From: Pontibacter russatus
Lineage (GTDB): Bacteria; Bacteroidota; Bacteroidia; Cytophagales; Hymenobacteraceae
Direction of reading: 5' to 3'
Assembly (NCBI RefSeq): GCF_009931655.1
Contig: NZ_CP047984.1
Span: 4,481,001-4,545,000 of the forward strand
Length of the DNA stretch: 64,000 bases
This document shows, piece after piece, positions 33,890 to 42,373 of the stretch (position 1 is its first letter; every line of letters begins with the position of its first letter). The translations under genes were made by a program, and so were the position numbers. The notes beneath the pieces were generated by a model. It made no database searches and was not told the DNA's origin. It saw only the letters and a list, made by a program, of their open reading frames with translations.

Positions 33890-34460
33890 ACCCTTCTAAT
33901 CTGTCTCCTATCTGTACCGGGCCAACACCCGCTGGCGTGCCGGTAAAAATGATGTCTCCTGTCTTCAAGGTGATGAACCGGGAGACGTAGGCGATGATGT
34001 CCTCGAACGGGTGCAGCATCATCGCGGAGTTGCCCTGCTGCTTCGCCACCCCGTTCACCTCCAGCCTGAAATTTATCTGCCGCAGGTCAGGGAACTGCCC
34101 GACGGGCAGGAACTCCGAGACGGGGGCGGAGCCGTTAAAGCCTTTGGCCAGCGCCCAGGGCAGGCCCTTCGCCTTTGCTTTTGCCTGCAAGTCGCGTGCC
34201 GTGAAATCTATGCCCAGCCCGATGCCGTCATAATATTTACGCGCGAATTTACGGTCGATGTTCTTCCCCTCCCGCGAAATCCGCAGGATCAGCTCCACTT
34301 CGTGGTGTACATCGCTGGTGTAATCGGGGTAATAGAAAGGCTCGTTGTTGCGCAGGATGGCCGTGTCCGGCTTAAAGAAAATAACCGGCTCGTCCGGCAC
34401 CTCGTTTTTTAGTTCGGCGATATGTTCGGCGTAGTTTCTCCCGATGGCTACTATCTTCAT
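33849..34460 (-). CDS. Fumarylacetoacetate hydrolase (FAH) family protein
   Basis: 203 residues. Begins KIVAIGRNYAEHIAELKN, then VIFFKPDTAIL, the metal ligands in VHHEVELILRISREGKN (E-x-E), GLGIDFTARDLQAKAKAKGLPW, and MMLHPFEDIIAYVSRFITLKTGDIIFTGTPAGVG. These are the Mg/Mn-binding residues of the FAHD1-like short family, which includes acylpyruvate hydrolases and oxaloacetate decarboxylases. The exact substrate is not clear. First gene of the operon with the M23 peptidase and bcp. Confidence 0.88.
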   Translation of the reverse strand: MKIVAIGRNYAEHIAELKNEVPDEPVIFFKPDTAILRNNEPFYYPDYTSDVHHEVELILRISREGKNIDRKFARKYYDGIGLGIDFTARDLQAKAKAKGLPWALAKGFNGSAPVSEFLPVGQFPDLRQINFRLEVNGVAKQQGNSAMMLHPFEDIIAYVSRFITLKTGDIIFTGTPAGVGPVQIGDRLEGYVEDRKLLDFEVK

Positions 34461-34824
34461 GAAATCAGTTACTAATTGCTCTGATTTTCAAAATTAAGGT
34501 TTCTAATGTTGCAGTGCAGAAAAAAGCCGGAAAATATTCTGATGCCCTGTGGCGCGTCGCCGGCACCTTCTCTCCGGAACAACCCGCCCGGCGGCGGATT
34601 TATTGTGCGCCCCTGCTATATACCAACGCCGGAAAAGGAAAGTGGCACCCTGGGCAGGCCCACACAGCGCCGGGACGCGGTGGCAGAAAAACAAAATTGC
34701 CGCGCCGCCGTTAAAATATAGCACTTTGCTAATTTATATAGTAACTTACCATCCGGTTCTGAGGGAAATGGAAAATGGTTCAAAATTTGAAATGACTTCT
34801 GGAAACCACTTAAACTTTAAGAAA
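34461..34824. other. Divergent intergenic region
   Basis: About 360 bases between the FAH gene (-) and the M48 gene (+). An open frame continues upstream of the M48 start but reads as low-complexity Arg/Pro sequence unlike the family, so I treat it as non-coding. It must hold both promoters. Confidence 0.55.
34490..34497 (-). promoter_or_regulatory. Candidate -7 element of the FAH operon
   Basis: On the minus strand the sequence is TAATTTTG, matching TAnnTTTG, 29 bases before the start codon. No convincing -33 partner is visible. Confidence 0.35.
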
Positions 34825-35622
34825 ATGTACAAGAAAATAACTGTTTTTGCGATAATAGCCGTGATGATGGTGGCCTGTACGACAGTGCCCATCTCAGGGC
34901 GAAGGCAATTGAGCCTGGTGTCGGACGCCGAGATGCAGCAGCAGAGCTACGCCGCCTACAACCAGTTCCTGAGCGAGCACAAGCTCTCGCGCGACGCCCA
35001 GGCCACGGCCATGGTGAAGCGGGTAGGGAAGCGGATACAGCACGCTGTGGAGCAGTATATGGCTGCCAACAACATGCAGGACGAACTGGCGGGCTTCGAG
35101 TGGGAGTTTAACCTGGTGCAGGACGAGCAGGTGAACGCCTTCGCGATGGCTGGCGGCAAGACCGTGGTCTATACCGGAATTTTGCCGGTGGCCCAGAACG
35201 AGACGGGCCTTGCCGTGGTGATGGGGCACGAGATTGCCCACGCCATTGCCAAGCACGGAAACGAGCGCATGAGCCAGGCGCTGCTGCAGCAGTTTGGCGG
35301 GCAGACGCTGTCCGCCCTCGCCGGGGCACAACCGAGCACCGCAGCAAACCTGCTGCTGTCGGTATATGGCGTAGGCTCGCAGCTGGGTATGCTCAAGTAC
35401 GGGCGCGACCAGGAGTCGGAGGCTGACCGCCTGGGCCTTATCTTTATGGCCATGGCAGGCTACGATCCGCAGGCGGCTGTCCCGTTCTGGAAGCGCATGG
35501 AAGCCCAGGGCGGTGGACAGGCCCCACCGGAGTTCCTCTCCACACACCCCAGCGCCGGTACGCGGCAGAGCGACCTGCAGAAGTGGATGCCGGAGGCGCT
35601 GCAGTATTACAAAGGAAAATAA
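34825..35622 (+). CDS. M48 family metallopeptidase, lipoprotein
   Basis: 265 residues from the ATG at 34825. The lipobox VMMVAC puts the lipidated Cys at 18, so it is an outer- or inner-membrane lipoprotein facing the periplasm. VVMGHEIAHAIAKHG contains the HExxH zinc site (His135, Glu136, His139); the third ligand is the Glu in DQESEADRLGLIFMA. PEFLSTHPSAGTR is also family-typical. It resembles the BepA/LoiP group of periplasmic proteases that monitor outer-membrane protein assembly. A Cys-rich lipoprotein gene follows 15 bases downstream. Confidence 0.9.
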   Translation: MYKKITVFAIIAVMMVACTTVPISGRRQLSLVSDAEMQQQSYAAYNQFLSEHKLSRDAQATAMVKRVGKRIQHAVEQYMAANNMQDELAGFEWEFNLVQDEQVNAFAMAGGKTVVYTGILPVAQNETGLAVVMGHEIAHAIAKHGNERMSQALLQQFGGQTLSALAGAQPSTAANLLLSVYGVGSQLGMLKYGRDQESEADRLGLIFMAMAGYDPQAAVPFWKRMEAQGGGQAPPEFLSTHPSAGTRQSDLQKWMPEALQYYKGK

Positions 35623-35637
35623 ACTACACCATCCCAT

Positions 35638-36249
35638 ATGGCCGACAACAGCTTCACCCGACTTCTTTCCTGCCTTGCCGGAACTAGGCATATAACCTTG
35701 TTTATGTTTATCCTGCTGCTTGCCGGCGGCTGCACCAGCCGTGAGGTAATAAGGGAGGAAAGCGAGGTGCCGATGGAAGAAGGGGTGGGAGAGGTGCCCG
35801 AGGTGCCTTATGACGGGCAGTTGCTGGCACAGGTCGTATTCGAGAAGGTGGAGTATATCGTGCCACAGCAGGAGTTGATGCAGCCGTTCATGCGGGAGTT
35901 TGGGGACGGCACCGTGATAGACCAGGTGATGATCCGGAAGGTGCAGGAAACGAAGGAAGACGAGCCGGTCTATTACCTGGTAGGCCTGGGAATCCGCAAC
36001 GGCGCCTTCCGCTCAATGGCATTGGCGCTGGACCTGGCGGCAGACAACAGCCTGTACCTGAGCAGCAAAGGTGCTAAGCATATATGCCGGGCCTCTATCG
36101 GCTGTAACTTTTGCTTCTTCACGTTCTCAGGCAACAAAATTACCGGCTGCGAGTGTGATTCGCGCGCAACGGAGAATAACTGCTCTCATAAGTTCTCGGA
36201 AGGCAATACCTTGCTGCAGGACGTGCAGTTGAGCAACCAGCGGAGATAA
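35638..36249 (+). CDS. Cys-rich lipoprotein of unknown function
   Basis: 203 residues, or 181 if the inner ATG at 35704 (MFILLLAGGC) is used. The lipobox LAGGC places a lipidated Cys at residue 32. The middle is acidic (REESEVPMEEGVGEVPEV). The C-terminal 60 residues hold six cysteines: C150, C156, C159, C171, C173 and C182 in the pattern CxxxxxCxxC...CxC...C, which may form disulfides or bind a metal. I do not recognise a family. It follows the M48 peptidase gene by 15 bases, so the two are likely co-transcribed. Confidence 0.6.
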   Translation: MADNSFTRLLSCLAGTRHITLFMFILLLAGGCTSREVIREESEVPMEEGVGEVPEVPYDGQLLAQVVFEKVEYIVPQQELMQPFMREFGDGTVIDQVMIRKVQETKEDEPVYYLVGLGIRNGAFRSMALALDLAADNSLYLSSKGAKHICRASIGCNFCFFTFSGNKITGCECDSRATENNCSHKFSEGNTLLQDVQLSNQRR

Positions 36250-36317
36250 TCTTTTACGTTAGATATCAGATAGGTGAAGTTATATATAGATGCATCTCAC
36301 ATAACATTCTGAACATG

Positions 36318-36363
36318 AAACCGGAAGCGGCTGCGAATCTAGATTCGCAGCCGCTTCCGGTTT
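36318..36363. terminator. 46-base perfect palindrome, bidirectional terminator
   Basis: A perfect palindrome without loop, with AAACCGG at one end, CCGGTTT at the other and TCTAGA in the centre, between convergent genes ending at 36249 (+) and 36415 (-). Confidence 0.8.
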
Positions 36364-36414
36364 AAGAGAAAAGCCTAAGGTCTAACGTCCAAAATCCAAC
36401 GCCTCATGTCCCTT

Positions 36415-37221
36415 TCAAGACAGCTGGACTTTGCGCAGGCGGATGCGGGTAAGCACCTTTTTGGTTTGCAGCGGGAAGTCTCCTTTCATCATCCAGTCGT
36501 AGTAGCCGGGCTCCTTCTGCAGCACTTCCTCCACCGGCACGTTTTTGTGTTTGCCGAAGTTGAAAACCTCCTGCCCCGCATTGTTATATATGATCCGGCC
36601 CGCCAGGTCGGCAGTTTTCTGCACCGTAAACCTGTGCAACTGCTCCATGTCGTTCTGCACCGGATATTCTTCCACGCCATCTGCTATCTCCACCGGCGTG
36701 TGCTGGTAGCGGTCCAACTGCGCCATCAGGATGTGGTAGGTGGCCACGGTGTCGGCCTCGGCGCTGTGGGCATTTTGCAGCTTTTTGTCGCAGTAGTAGC
36801 GGTAGGCAGCCGATAGGGTGCGCTGCTCCATCTGGTGGAAAATGCGGCAGGCGTCAATCACATTGCGGTTGTCGATGTCGAAGTCGATGCCGCAGCGCAG
36901 AAACTCCTCGGCCAGCAGCGGAATGTCGAAGCGCAGCAGGTTATATCCCCCTAAGTCACAGCCTTTCAGGAACTGTTCCATATCGCGGGCCACCTGCTTA
37001 AAGGTCATGCAGTCCTTCACATCTTCGTCATATATCTTATGAATCAGGCTCGACTCCAGCGGTATCGGGATGGTCGGGTTGATGCGGCGCGTGCGGAGAA
37101 TCTCCTCGCCGCCGGGCATCACCTTCAGCAAGCTGTACTCTACAATCCGGTCTTTGCAGATGTCGGTGCCGGTGGTTTCAAGGTCAAAAAAGACGATGGG
37201 GCGCTTCAGGTTCAGCTTCAT
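36415..37221 (-). CDS. 3'-5' exonuclease, DnaQ/DEDDh type
   Basis: 268 residues. Exo I motif FFDLETTG with Asp13 and Glu15, Exo II in GGYNLLRFDIPLL, and Exo III in HSAEADTVATYHIL give the four acidic residues and His of DEDDh nucleases. The C-terminal 90 residues hold GRIIYNNAGQEVFNFGKHKN followed by PGYYDWMMKGDFP, a small module often found after Bacteroidota exonucleases. It could act in proofreading or repair; a replisome epsilon role is not proven. It precedes no close neighbour except mpl, 21 bases upstream on the same strand. Confidence 0.85.
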   Translation of the reverse strand: MKLNLKRPIVFFDLETTGTDICKDRIVEYSLLKVMPGGEEILRTRRINPTIPIPLESSLIHKIYDEDVKDCMTFKQVARDMEQFLKGCDLGGYNLLRFDIPLLAEEFLRCGIDFDIDNRNVIDACRIFHQMEQRTLSAAYRYYCDKKLQNAHSAEADTVATYHILMAQLDRYQHTPVEIADGVEEYPVQNDMEQLHRFTVQKTADLAGRIIYNNAGQEVFNFGKHKNVPVEEVLQKEPGYYDWMMKGDFPLQTKKVLTRIRLRKVQLS

Positions 37222-37242
37222 GGCCAGGGTATATAAGTTAAA

Positions 37243-38622
37243 TTAAAGAACCGCCTTCGTCAGCGCCTCCAGGTTCATGTTGTTGTAGTTGCCCGAGCTC
37301 ATCAGCAGCAGGTTGGCGTTCTTCCAGCTGCGGGTGATCAGGTGCTGCTGCAGTTTTTCAGAGTCGGTATATACCTGCACGCTTGGGTTTGCAAAGGCCT
37401 GCTTCAACTCGTCCTCCGTCAGCATCTCCATCTTCTTGTGCTCCACCGTTTTGGGGTTGAAGTACACAATGGCCTCATCGGCATTGTCCAGGGCTCCGGC
37501 ATACTGCGGCAGGAAATTCCTGTTCAGGCTGCTGAAGGTGTGCAGCTCCAGCACGGCCACCAGTTCCCGCTGTGGGTACTGGGCCTTCACGGCCTTGGTG
37601 GTGGCTTTTACCTTAGAGGGGGCGTGGGCAAAGTCACGAAACACGATGCTGCTGCCTGATTCGCCCATCTTCTCGAGGCGCTTGGCGGCACCTTTAAAAG
37701 TCCGAAGCGCCTCGTAAAAGTCATACGCTTTCACACCGATGCACTTACACACTTCCTTTGCCGCACTGATGTTGCGCAGGTTGTGCTCCCCGAAGAGCGG
37801 AATCTCCACATCGCCGTCTTTCTTGGTGTGCAGGATGGTTTTGCCGTCGCGGATGCTGTGGTCGTGTACACTGTAGCCCACATAGGCAATGTCGGCGGGG
37901 TTGCGCGGCACCGCCACCAGCTGCACCTGTTCATCGTCCTGGTTATATATGAGCGTGCCCGCCTTCGGCGTCATCTCCGCAAAAATACGGAACTGCTCGC
38001 GGTACATCTCCGGGTCCGGGAACACGTTGATGTGGTCCCAACTGATGCCGCTGATCACGGCGATGTGGTGGTGGTACAGGTGGAACTTCGGCACCCGCTT
38101 GATCGGGTCGGAGAGGTACTCGTCGCCTTCGATAATGATGATGGGTGCATCGTCCGTAAGCTTCACCATCCGGTCAAAACCCTCCAACTGCGCACCCACG
38201 GCATAATCGAACTTGCGCCCGATGTGCCGCAGCACGTGCATGATGATGGAGGTGATGGACGTTTTGCCGTGGCTGCCACCTATGACGATGCGCTGCTTGT
38301 CGCGGCTCTGCTCATATATAAACTCGGGGAATGAATAGATGGGGATGTTCAACTCCTGCGCGCGCTTCAGCTCGGGGTTATCGGGGCGGGCGTGCATGCC
38401 CAGTATCACCGCGTCGGGCCCGGCCTCAATTTTCTCCGGAAACCAGCCTTCCGCCTCCGGCAGAATACCCGCTTTGGCCAGCCTGCTTTTGGCCGGCTCA
38501 AAAATCTCGTCGTCCGAGCCTGTCACTTTCAGGCCCTTGTCGTGCAGCGCCAGCGCCAGGTTGTGCATGATGCTCCCGCCAACCGCAATCAGGTGGATGT
38601 ACTGTAATTCCTTCTTCTCCAT
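37243..38622 (-). CDS. mpl: UDP-MurNAc:tripeptide ligase, murein recycling
   Basis: 459 residues from the ATG at 38622 (MEKKELQYIHLIAVGGSIMH); an upstream in-frame ATG adds an unlike 22-residue stretch. Mur-ligase features: N-terminal dinucleotide-like fold, ATP-binding GGSHGKTSITSII, EGDEYLSDPIKRVPKF and SGISWDHINVFPD, then DFAHAPSKVKATTKAVK. The GMHARPDNPELKRAQELNIPIYS block and SxxH pattern match Mpl rather than MurC. It joins recycled L-Ala-gamma-D-Glu-meso-DAP to UDP-MurNAc in the cytoplasm. It is divergent from dnaB. Confidence 0.88.
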   Translation of the reverse strand: MEKKELQYIHLIAVGGSIMHNLALALHDKGLKVTGSDDEIFEPAKSRLAKAGILPEAEGWFPEKIEAGPDAVILGMHARPDNPELKRAQELNIPIYSFPEFIYEQSRDKQRIVIGGSHGKTSITSIIMHVLRHIGRKFDYAVGAQLEGFDRMVKLTDDAPIIIIEGDEYLSDPIKRVPKFHLYHHHIAVISGISWDHINVFPDPEMYREQFRIFAEMTPKAGTLIYNQDDEQVQLVAVPRNPADIAYVGYSVHDHSIRDGKTILHTKKDGDVEIPLFGEHNLRNISAAKEVCKCIGVKAYDFYEALRTFKGAAKRLEKMGESGSSIVFRDFAHAPSKVKATTKAVKAQYPQRELVAVLELHTFSSLNRNFLPQYAGALDNADEAIVYFNPKTVEHKKMEMLTEDELKQAFANPSVQVYTDSEKLQQHLITRSWKNANLLLMSSGNYNNMNLEALTKAVL

Positions 38623-38648
38623 AAACGCAGCAATATGATTGCAACTGG

Positions 38649-38656
38649 CAAAGTTA
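38649..38656 (-). promoter_or_regulatory. Candidate -7 element of mpl
   Basis: TAACTTTG on the minus strand fits TAnnTTTG and lies 26 bases before the mpl start. A -33 partner is not clear. Confidence 0.4.
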
Positions 38657-38776
38657 GGAGACCTTCCCAAATATAAAATAGGCATCATTTAATATGTTGA
38701 TATCTTATATATGAATGTGGATTACTCTGCCGCCCGTGTGGATTACTTGCCTGGCAGGTTTTTTAAATTTGTGACT

Positions 38777-40354
38777 ATGGAGGAGATGAAAATGAACGTG
38801 CGGCCTGCGGGCAGCCGGAACAGCTGGCAGAAGAAAGCCCCGGCTGTGTCGGAGTTGGGAAAGAAACCGCCACAGGCCCTTGATTTAGAGGAGGCTGTGC
38901 TGGGCGCACTGATGCTGGAGAAAGACGCCCTGACTACCGTTATTGACATTCTGCGGCCCCAGAGTTTTTACAAGGAGGCGCACCAGCGTATTTTCAAGGC
39001 CATCATCGGGCTGTTCGACAAGTCCGAGCCGATCGACATCCTGACGGTGACGCACGAACTGCGCGAGAACGGGGAGCTGGAGCTGGCGGGAGGCGCCTAC
39101 TACGTGACGCAACTCACCACACGCGTGAACTCTGCGGCCAACATCGAGTACCACGCCCGCATCATCACCGAGAACTCCATCAAAAGAGACCTTATCTCTA
39201 TATCCTCCGAAGTGCTTTCCAGCGCCTTCGAAGACACCACCGACGTGTTCGACCTGCTCGACAAGACGGAGGCGAGGCTATATGAGGTGTCGGAATCCAA
39301 CATCCGCAAGAATTTCGACGACATGCGCTCGCTGATGCACTCGGCCATCAAGGAGCTGGAGGAGAAGCGCAAGCAGGCGGACGGGCTGACGGGTGTGCCC
39401 AGCGGCCTCGCCGCCCTGGACCGCGTGACCTCCGGCTGGCAGAAGTCGGACCTCGTGATCCTGGCTGCCCGCCCGGCGATGGGTAAAACAGCCTTTGTGC
39501 TTTCGTGCATGCGCAACGCCGCCGTCGACTTCAAAAAGGGCGTGGCTATCTTTTCGCTCGAAATGTCGTCGCTGCAGCTCGTGAACCGTCTCATATCATC
39601 GGAGGCGGAGCTGGATTCAGAGAAAATCAAAAAAGGGAATCTGGTGGACCATGAGTGGGCCCAACTGAACCATAAAATATCCAAGCTGACGGATGCGCCC
39701 ATTTTCATCGACGATACACCGGGTCTTTCTATCCGCGAGCTGCGCACCAAGTGCCGTCGCCTGAAGGCCCAGTTCGATATCCAGATGATCATCATCGACT
39801 ACCTGCAGCTGATGACGGGCAACACAGACGGCAAGGGAGGCGGCAACCGGGAGCAGGAAATCGCATCCATTTCCCGCGCCCTGAAGATGCTGGCCAAGGA
39901 ACTGAGCGTGCCCGTGATTGCCCTTTCGCAGCTGAGCCGTGCCGTGGAAACCCGCGGGGGTGACAAGCGCCCGCAACTCTCTGACCTTCGCGAATCGGGT
40001 TCCATTGAGCAGGATGCCGACATGGTGCTCTTTCTTTACCGGCCTGAATACTATGGCATTACGGAGGATGAGATGGGCAACCCGACTGCAGGGGTGGGAG
40101 AAGTGATTATTGCCAAGCACCGGAACGGCTCGCTGGAGAACGTGCAGCTGAAATTCATCGGCAAGTACACCAAATTCACCAACCTGGACCACGACTTCGG
40201 GGGAGACGGCATGGGTGGATTCAATGCGCTGCCAAACAGCACGTTCGACACCGACACGCCGGGGGCGATACGCCTGGGCAGCCGCATGAACGACGGCGGA
40301 AAAGGCGGTGGCGGTTTCCCTACATCGAACTTTGACGAAGAGCCGCCGTTTTAA
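38777..40354 (+). CDS. dnaB: Replicative DNA helicase DnaB
   Basis: 525 residues from the ATG at 38777 (MEEMKMNVRPAGS); a longer frame start exists at 38711. The N-terminal domain opens with LDLEEAVLGALMLEKDA. The RecA-like domain has the P-loop in AARPAMGKTAFVLSC, Walker B in MIIIDYLQLM, the arginine-finger region LSQLSRAVETRGGDKRPQLSDLRESGSIEQDADMV and the end IIAKHRNGSLENVQLKFIGKYTKF. Hexameric helicase that unwinds the replication fork 5'-3'. The Gly/Asn-rich C-terminal tail (GGDGMGGFNALPNSTFD) is an extension common in Bacteroidota. No intein is present. Confidence 0.96.
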   Translation: MEEMKMNVRPAGSRNSWQKKAPAVSELGKKPPQALDLEEAVLGALMLEKDALTTVIDILRPQSFYKEAHQRIFKAIIGLFDKSEPIDILTVTHELRENGELELAGGAYYVTQLTTRVNSAANIEYHARIITENSIKRDLISISSEVLSSAFEDTTDVFDLLDKTEARLYEVSESNIRKNFDDMRSLMHSAIKELEEKRKQADGLTGVPSGLAALDRVTSGWQKSDLVILAARPAMGKTAFVLSCMRNAAVDFKKGVAIFSLEMSSLQLVNRLISSEAELDSEKIKKGNLVDHEWAQLNHKISKLTDAPIFIDDTPGLSIRELRTKCRRLKAQFDIQMIIIDYLQLMTGNTDGKGGGNREQEIASISRALKMLAKELSVPVIALSQLSRAVETRGGDKRPQLSDLRESGSIEQDADMVLFLYRPEYYGITEDEMGNPTAGVGEVIIAKHRNGSLENVQLKFIGKYTKFTNLDHDFGGDGMGGFNALPNSTFDTDTPGAIRLGSRMNDGGKGGGGFPTSNFDEEPPF

Positions 40355-40391
40355 GGAACTTTATGAAATGAAGGCAAAGCCAAAGGAGGAG

Positions 40392-40424
40392 AAGCCGCTG
40401 TGTCAGGAACAGGCGGCTTTTCTG
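40392..40424 (+). terminator. Terminator of dnaB
   Basis: Arms AAGCCGC and GCGGCTT with a 14-base loop, followed by TTTTCTGTTT. Confidence 0.75.
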
Positions 40425-40435
40425 TTTAAATGCCC

Positions 40436-41023
40436 TCACGCATACCACTCCACCTTTTCCTCCAGCGGCACCAGACGCTTTCCCTCCGGAATGGGTTTGT
40501 CGGTGTAGCCAAGGTACAGGATGCCCAGCACGAGGTCCTCTTCCCGCAGTTGCAGCAGCTCTTTCATGGCGGGGTGATAGGCCATGCCGCCGGAGCCCCA
40601 GTAATTGGCGATGCCCAAAGCCGTTGCCCCGAGCAGCAGGTTCTGTATGGCACATGACGTGGCGGCAATCTCTTCCAGCGCGGGAATCTTCGGCAGATTG
40701 CCACGCTGCATGACGGCTATGATCAGGTGCGATGCCTGGTCACCCATGTGCAGCAGTTTCTCATATTTCTGCTGTTGAAATTTATCCGGTGCAGTGCGTG
40801 CTTTATATAGCTCTGCGTGCGAGCGACAGAATTCCTTCACCTGCCCTTTAGCATATACCCGGAAGCGCCACGGCTCCGTGTGGCCGTGCGTCGGGGCCCA
40901 GTCGGCCAGCGCCAGCAGTTGTCTTACCTGCTCGTCCGGCACCTGCTGCCCGTTCATTTGGGGCGGCTTCACGGTTCTCCTGTTTCGGATAACCTCCTGT
41001 ATGGCTGAAAACGACTTGTTCAT
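40436..41023 (-). CDS. Nitroreductase family protein
   Basis: 195 residues. RNRRTVKPPQMNGQQVPDEQVRQLLALADWAPTHGHTEPWRF is the FMN-binding N-terminus, with R-R and the W-A-P-x-x-x-x-x-E/Q-P-W pattern. AALEEIAATSCAIQNLLLGATALGIANYWGSG-type sequence (near residues 115-145) and VLGILYLGYTD close the fold. Resembles the YdjA/TdsD-like small nitroreductases, homodimeric FMN enzymes using NAD(P)H. The physiological substrate is unknown. Monocistronic, convergent with dnaB. Confidence 0.85.
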   Translation of the reverse strand: MNKSFSAIQEVIRNRRTVKPPQMNGQQVPDEQVRQLLALADWAPTHGHTEPWRFRVYAKGQVKEFCRSHAELYKARTAPDKFQQQKYEKLLHMGDQASHLIIAVMQRGNLPKIPALEEIAATSCAIQNLLLGATALGIANYWGSGGMAYHPAMKELLQLREEDLVLGILYLGYTDKPIPEGKRLVPLEEKVEWYA

Positions 41024-41093
41024 AAGATATAGCGTCAGTTTATAAGAGCCCCTGCCGCCTGATTGTTGTGGATGCCAGCGGCCCGCCTTCCTG

Positions 41094-41132
41094 TTTATAT
41101 ACGGGCAAAGGTAAGCACGGCCCGTATATAAA
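41094..41132 (-). terminator. Hairpin after the IPT protein gene
   Basis: Perfect 13-base arms TTTATATACGGGC and GCCCGTATATAAA with a 13-base loop, 75 bases past the stop of the minus-strand gene. No long T run beyond the arm, so terminator activity is less sure. Confidence 0.55.
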
Positions 41133-41206
41133 TCCTGGGAATCTGGCGCAGCTGATCTAGCATTGGCTGCCAGTCCTACAAATGAAGCAATAGGGCAGTG
41201 GCTGAC

Positions 41207-42373
41207 CTAAAGCACCGATAGCCTCTTCAAAACCTCGCCGCGCGAGGTGCTTACCTGGATATGGTATAAGCCGGCAGGCAGTGACGCGAGGTCTGCCTCC
41301 AGTTTTCCTCCCTCACCCGCTGCCTGGTGAAACACCCGCGTGCCGATGGTATTGAAGATTTCCACCTGCCGCACGTCAAAATCAGCTTTTATATAATCGA
41401 TTGTGAATTTGCCGGAGGTCGGGTTGGGGTATATAACTATGGCCTGCTGCAGGGTCAGCTCCTCCACCACAAAGTCGGAGGCGCTGTGTGTGCTGCCCCC
41501 GATGCCCGACACCTGGATTTTTCCTGTTTGCGCCCCGCGCGGCACCCGCACCGTCAGGCTTGCTTCGCCAGCCCGCAGCACAGCCGCCTTGGCTCCATTA
41601 AAGAGCACCGTGTCCTGTTGGCCTAATACTAAGAAATGCTGGCCCTTCAACTCCACTATTGTGCCCACACTGCCTCGCCCTGGAAACACGGATGCCAGAA
41701 CAGGGGCAGGAATCACCTCGAAAGCCGAGGTGCTGACAGCTGCGCCGCCGGGTGTTTCCACGGTGATGTAGCCGGAGGCGGCCCCTTGCGGCACCCGCAC
41801 TTTCAAAGAAGTGGCAGATGCCTGCAGCACCCCTGCCGGCACCTGGCCAATTTTTACTGTGTTGCGTGAGGCGACCGTGGCGAAATTATCCCCATATATA
41901 ACCAGCTCGCTGCCCACTTTGTCAGTATACTTGTTCAGGCCGTTGATTTGAGGCTGGTGCCAGACGATATAGGACGCAACGCTTTCCGCTCTTCCTCCCT
42001 TGGTAAGAACCTGGAACCCTCCGCTTGCCGCACCCTCGGGCACGCGGAGCACCAGCGTCTCCGGGGCAGCGCTGATAACCTCGCAAGCCAAATCACCAAG
42101 TTTTACGCTTTCCAACTCGCCTTCAGCCAGATAGTTGCCCTGTAGCGTCACCTTAGCACCCACCACGCCCTCTGCGGGGCTGAAGCCGGAGACAACCGGG
42201 CGCTGGTACACAACAAAGGCCGTCTTACTGCTGGCGCCTGCGTCTTCTGTCACGACGCTGATCGTTCCCGTGCGGGCACCCGCTGGTACACGCACCTTCA
42301 GGAAGGTAGCGGTGCCCTCCAGCACTTCCGCCTGCACCCCATTTATATATATATACTTTGTTTCGCCGGGCAT
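41207..42373 (-). CDS. IPT-repeat and T9SS sorting part of the frameshifted surface protein
   Basis: 388 residues in a different frame from the preceding long ORF, which it overlaps. It has no signal peptide and starts in the middle of an IPT/TIG domain: NGVQAEVLEGTATFLKVRVP is the second half of that domain. Four more IPT domains follow (SGFSPAEGVVGAKVTLQGN, NGLNKYTDKVGSELVIYGDN, ASVFPGRGSVGTIVELKGQ and neighbours), then a type A T9SS sorting domain (IVIYPNPTSGKFTIDY, GTRVFHQAAGEGG, LPAGLYHIQV). The artificial ATG at 42373 is not expected to be used. It is the C-terminal third of the gene 41207-45740, separated by a change in a TA tract at 42344-42355. Confidence 0.8.
   Translation of the reverse strand: MPGETKYIYINGVQAEVLEGTATFLKVRVPAGARTGTISVVTEDAGASSKTAFVVYQRPVVSGFSPAEGVVGAKVTLQGNYLAEGELESVKLGDLACEVISAAPETLVLRVPEGAASGGFQVLTKGGRAESVASYIVWHQPQINGLNKYTDKVGSELVIYGDNFATVASRNTVKIGQVPAGVLQASATSLKVRVPQGAASGYITVETPGGAAVSTSAFEVIPAPVLASVFPGRGSVGTIVELKGQHFLVLGQQDTVLFNGAKAAVLRAGEASLTVRVPRGAQTGKIQVSGIGGSTHSASDFVVEELTLQQAIVIYPNPTSGKFTIDYIKADFDVRQVEIFNTIGTRVFHQAAGEGGKLEADLASLPAGLYHIQVSTSRGEVLKRLSVL

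Noticed and set aside
34549..34824. N-terminal extension of the M48 peptidase frame
   Set aside because: Arg/Pro-rich low-complexity sequence before a clean lipoprotein signal at 34825.
42225..42373. Two genuinely overlapping genes
   Set aside because: The overlap is produced by a frameshift within a single IPT domain; each frame makes sense only on its own side of the TA tract.
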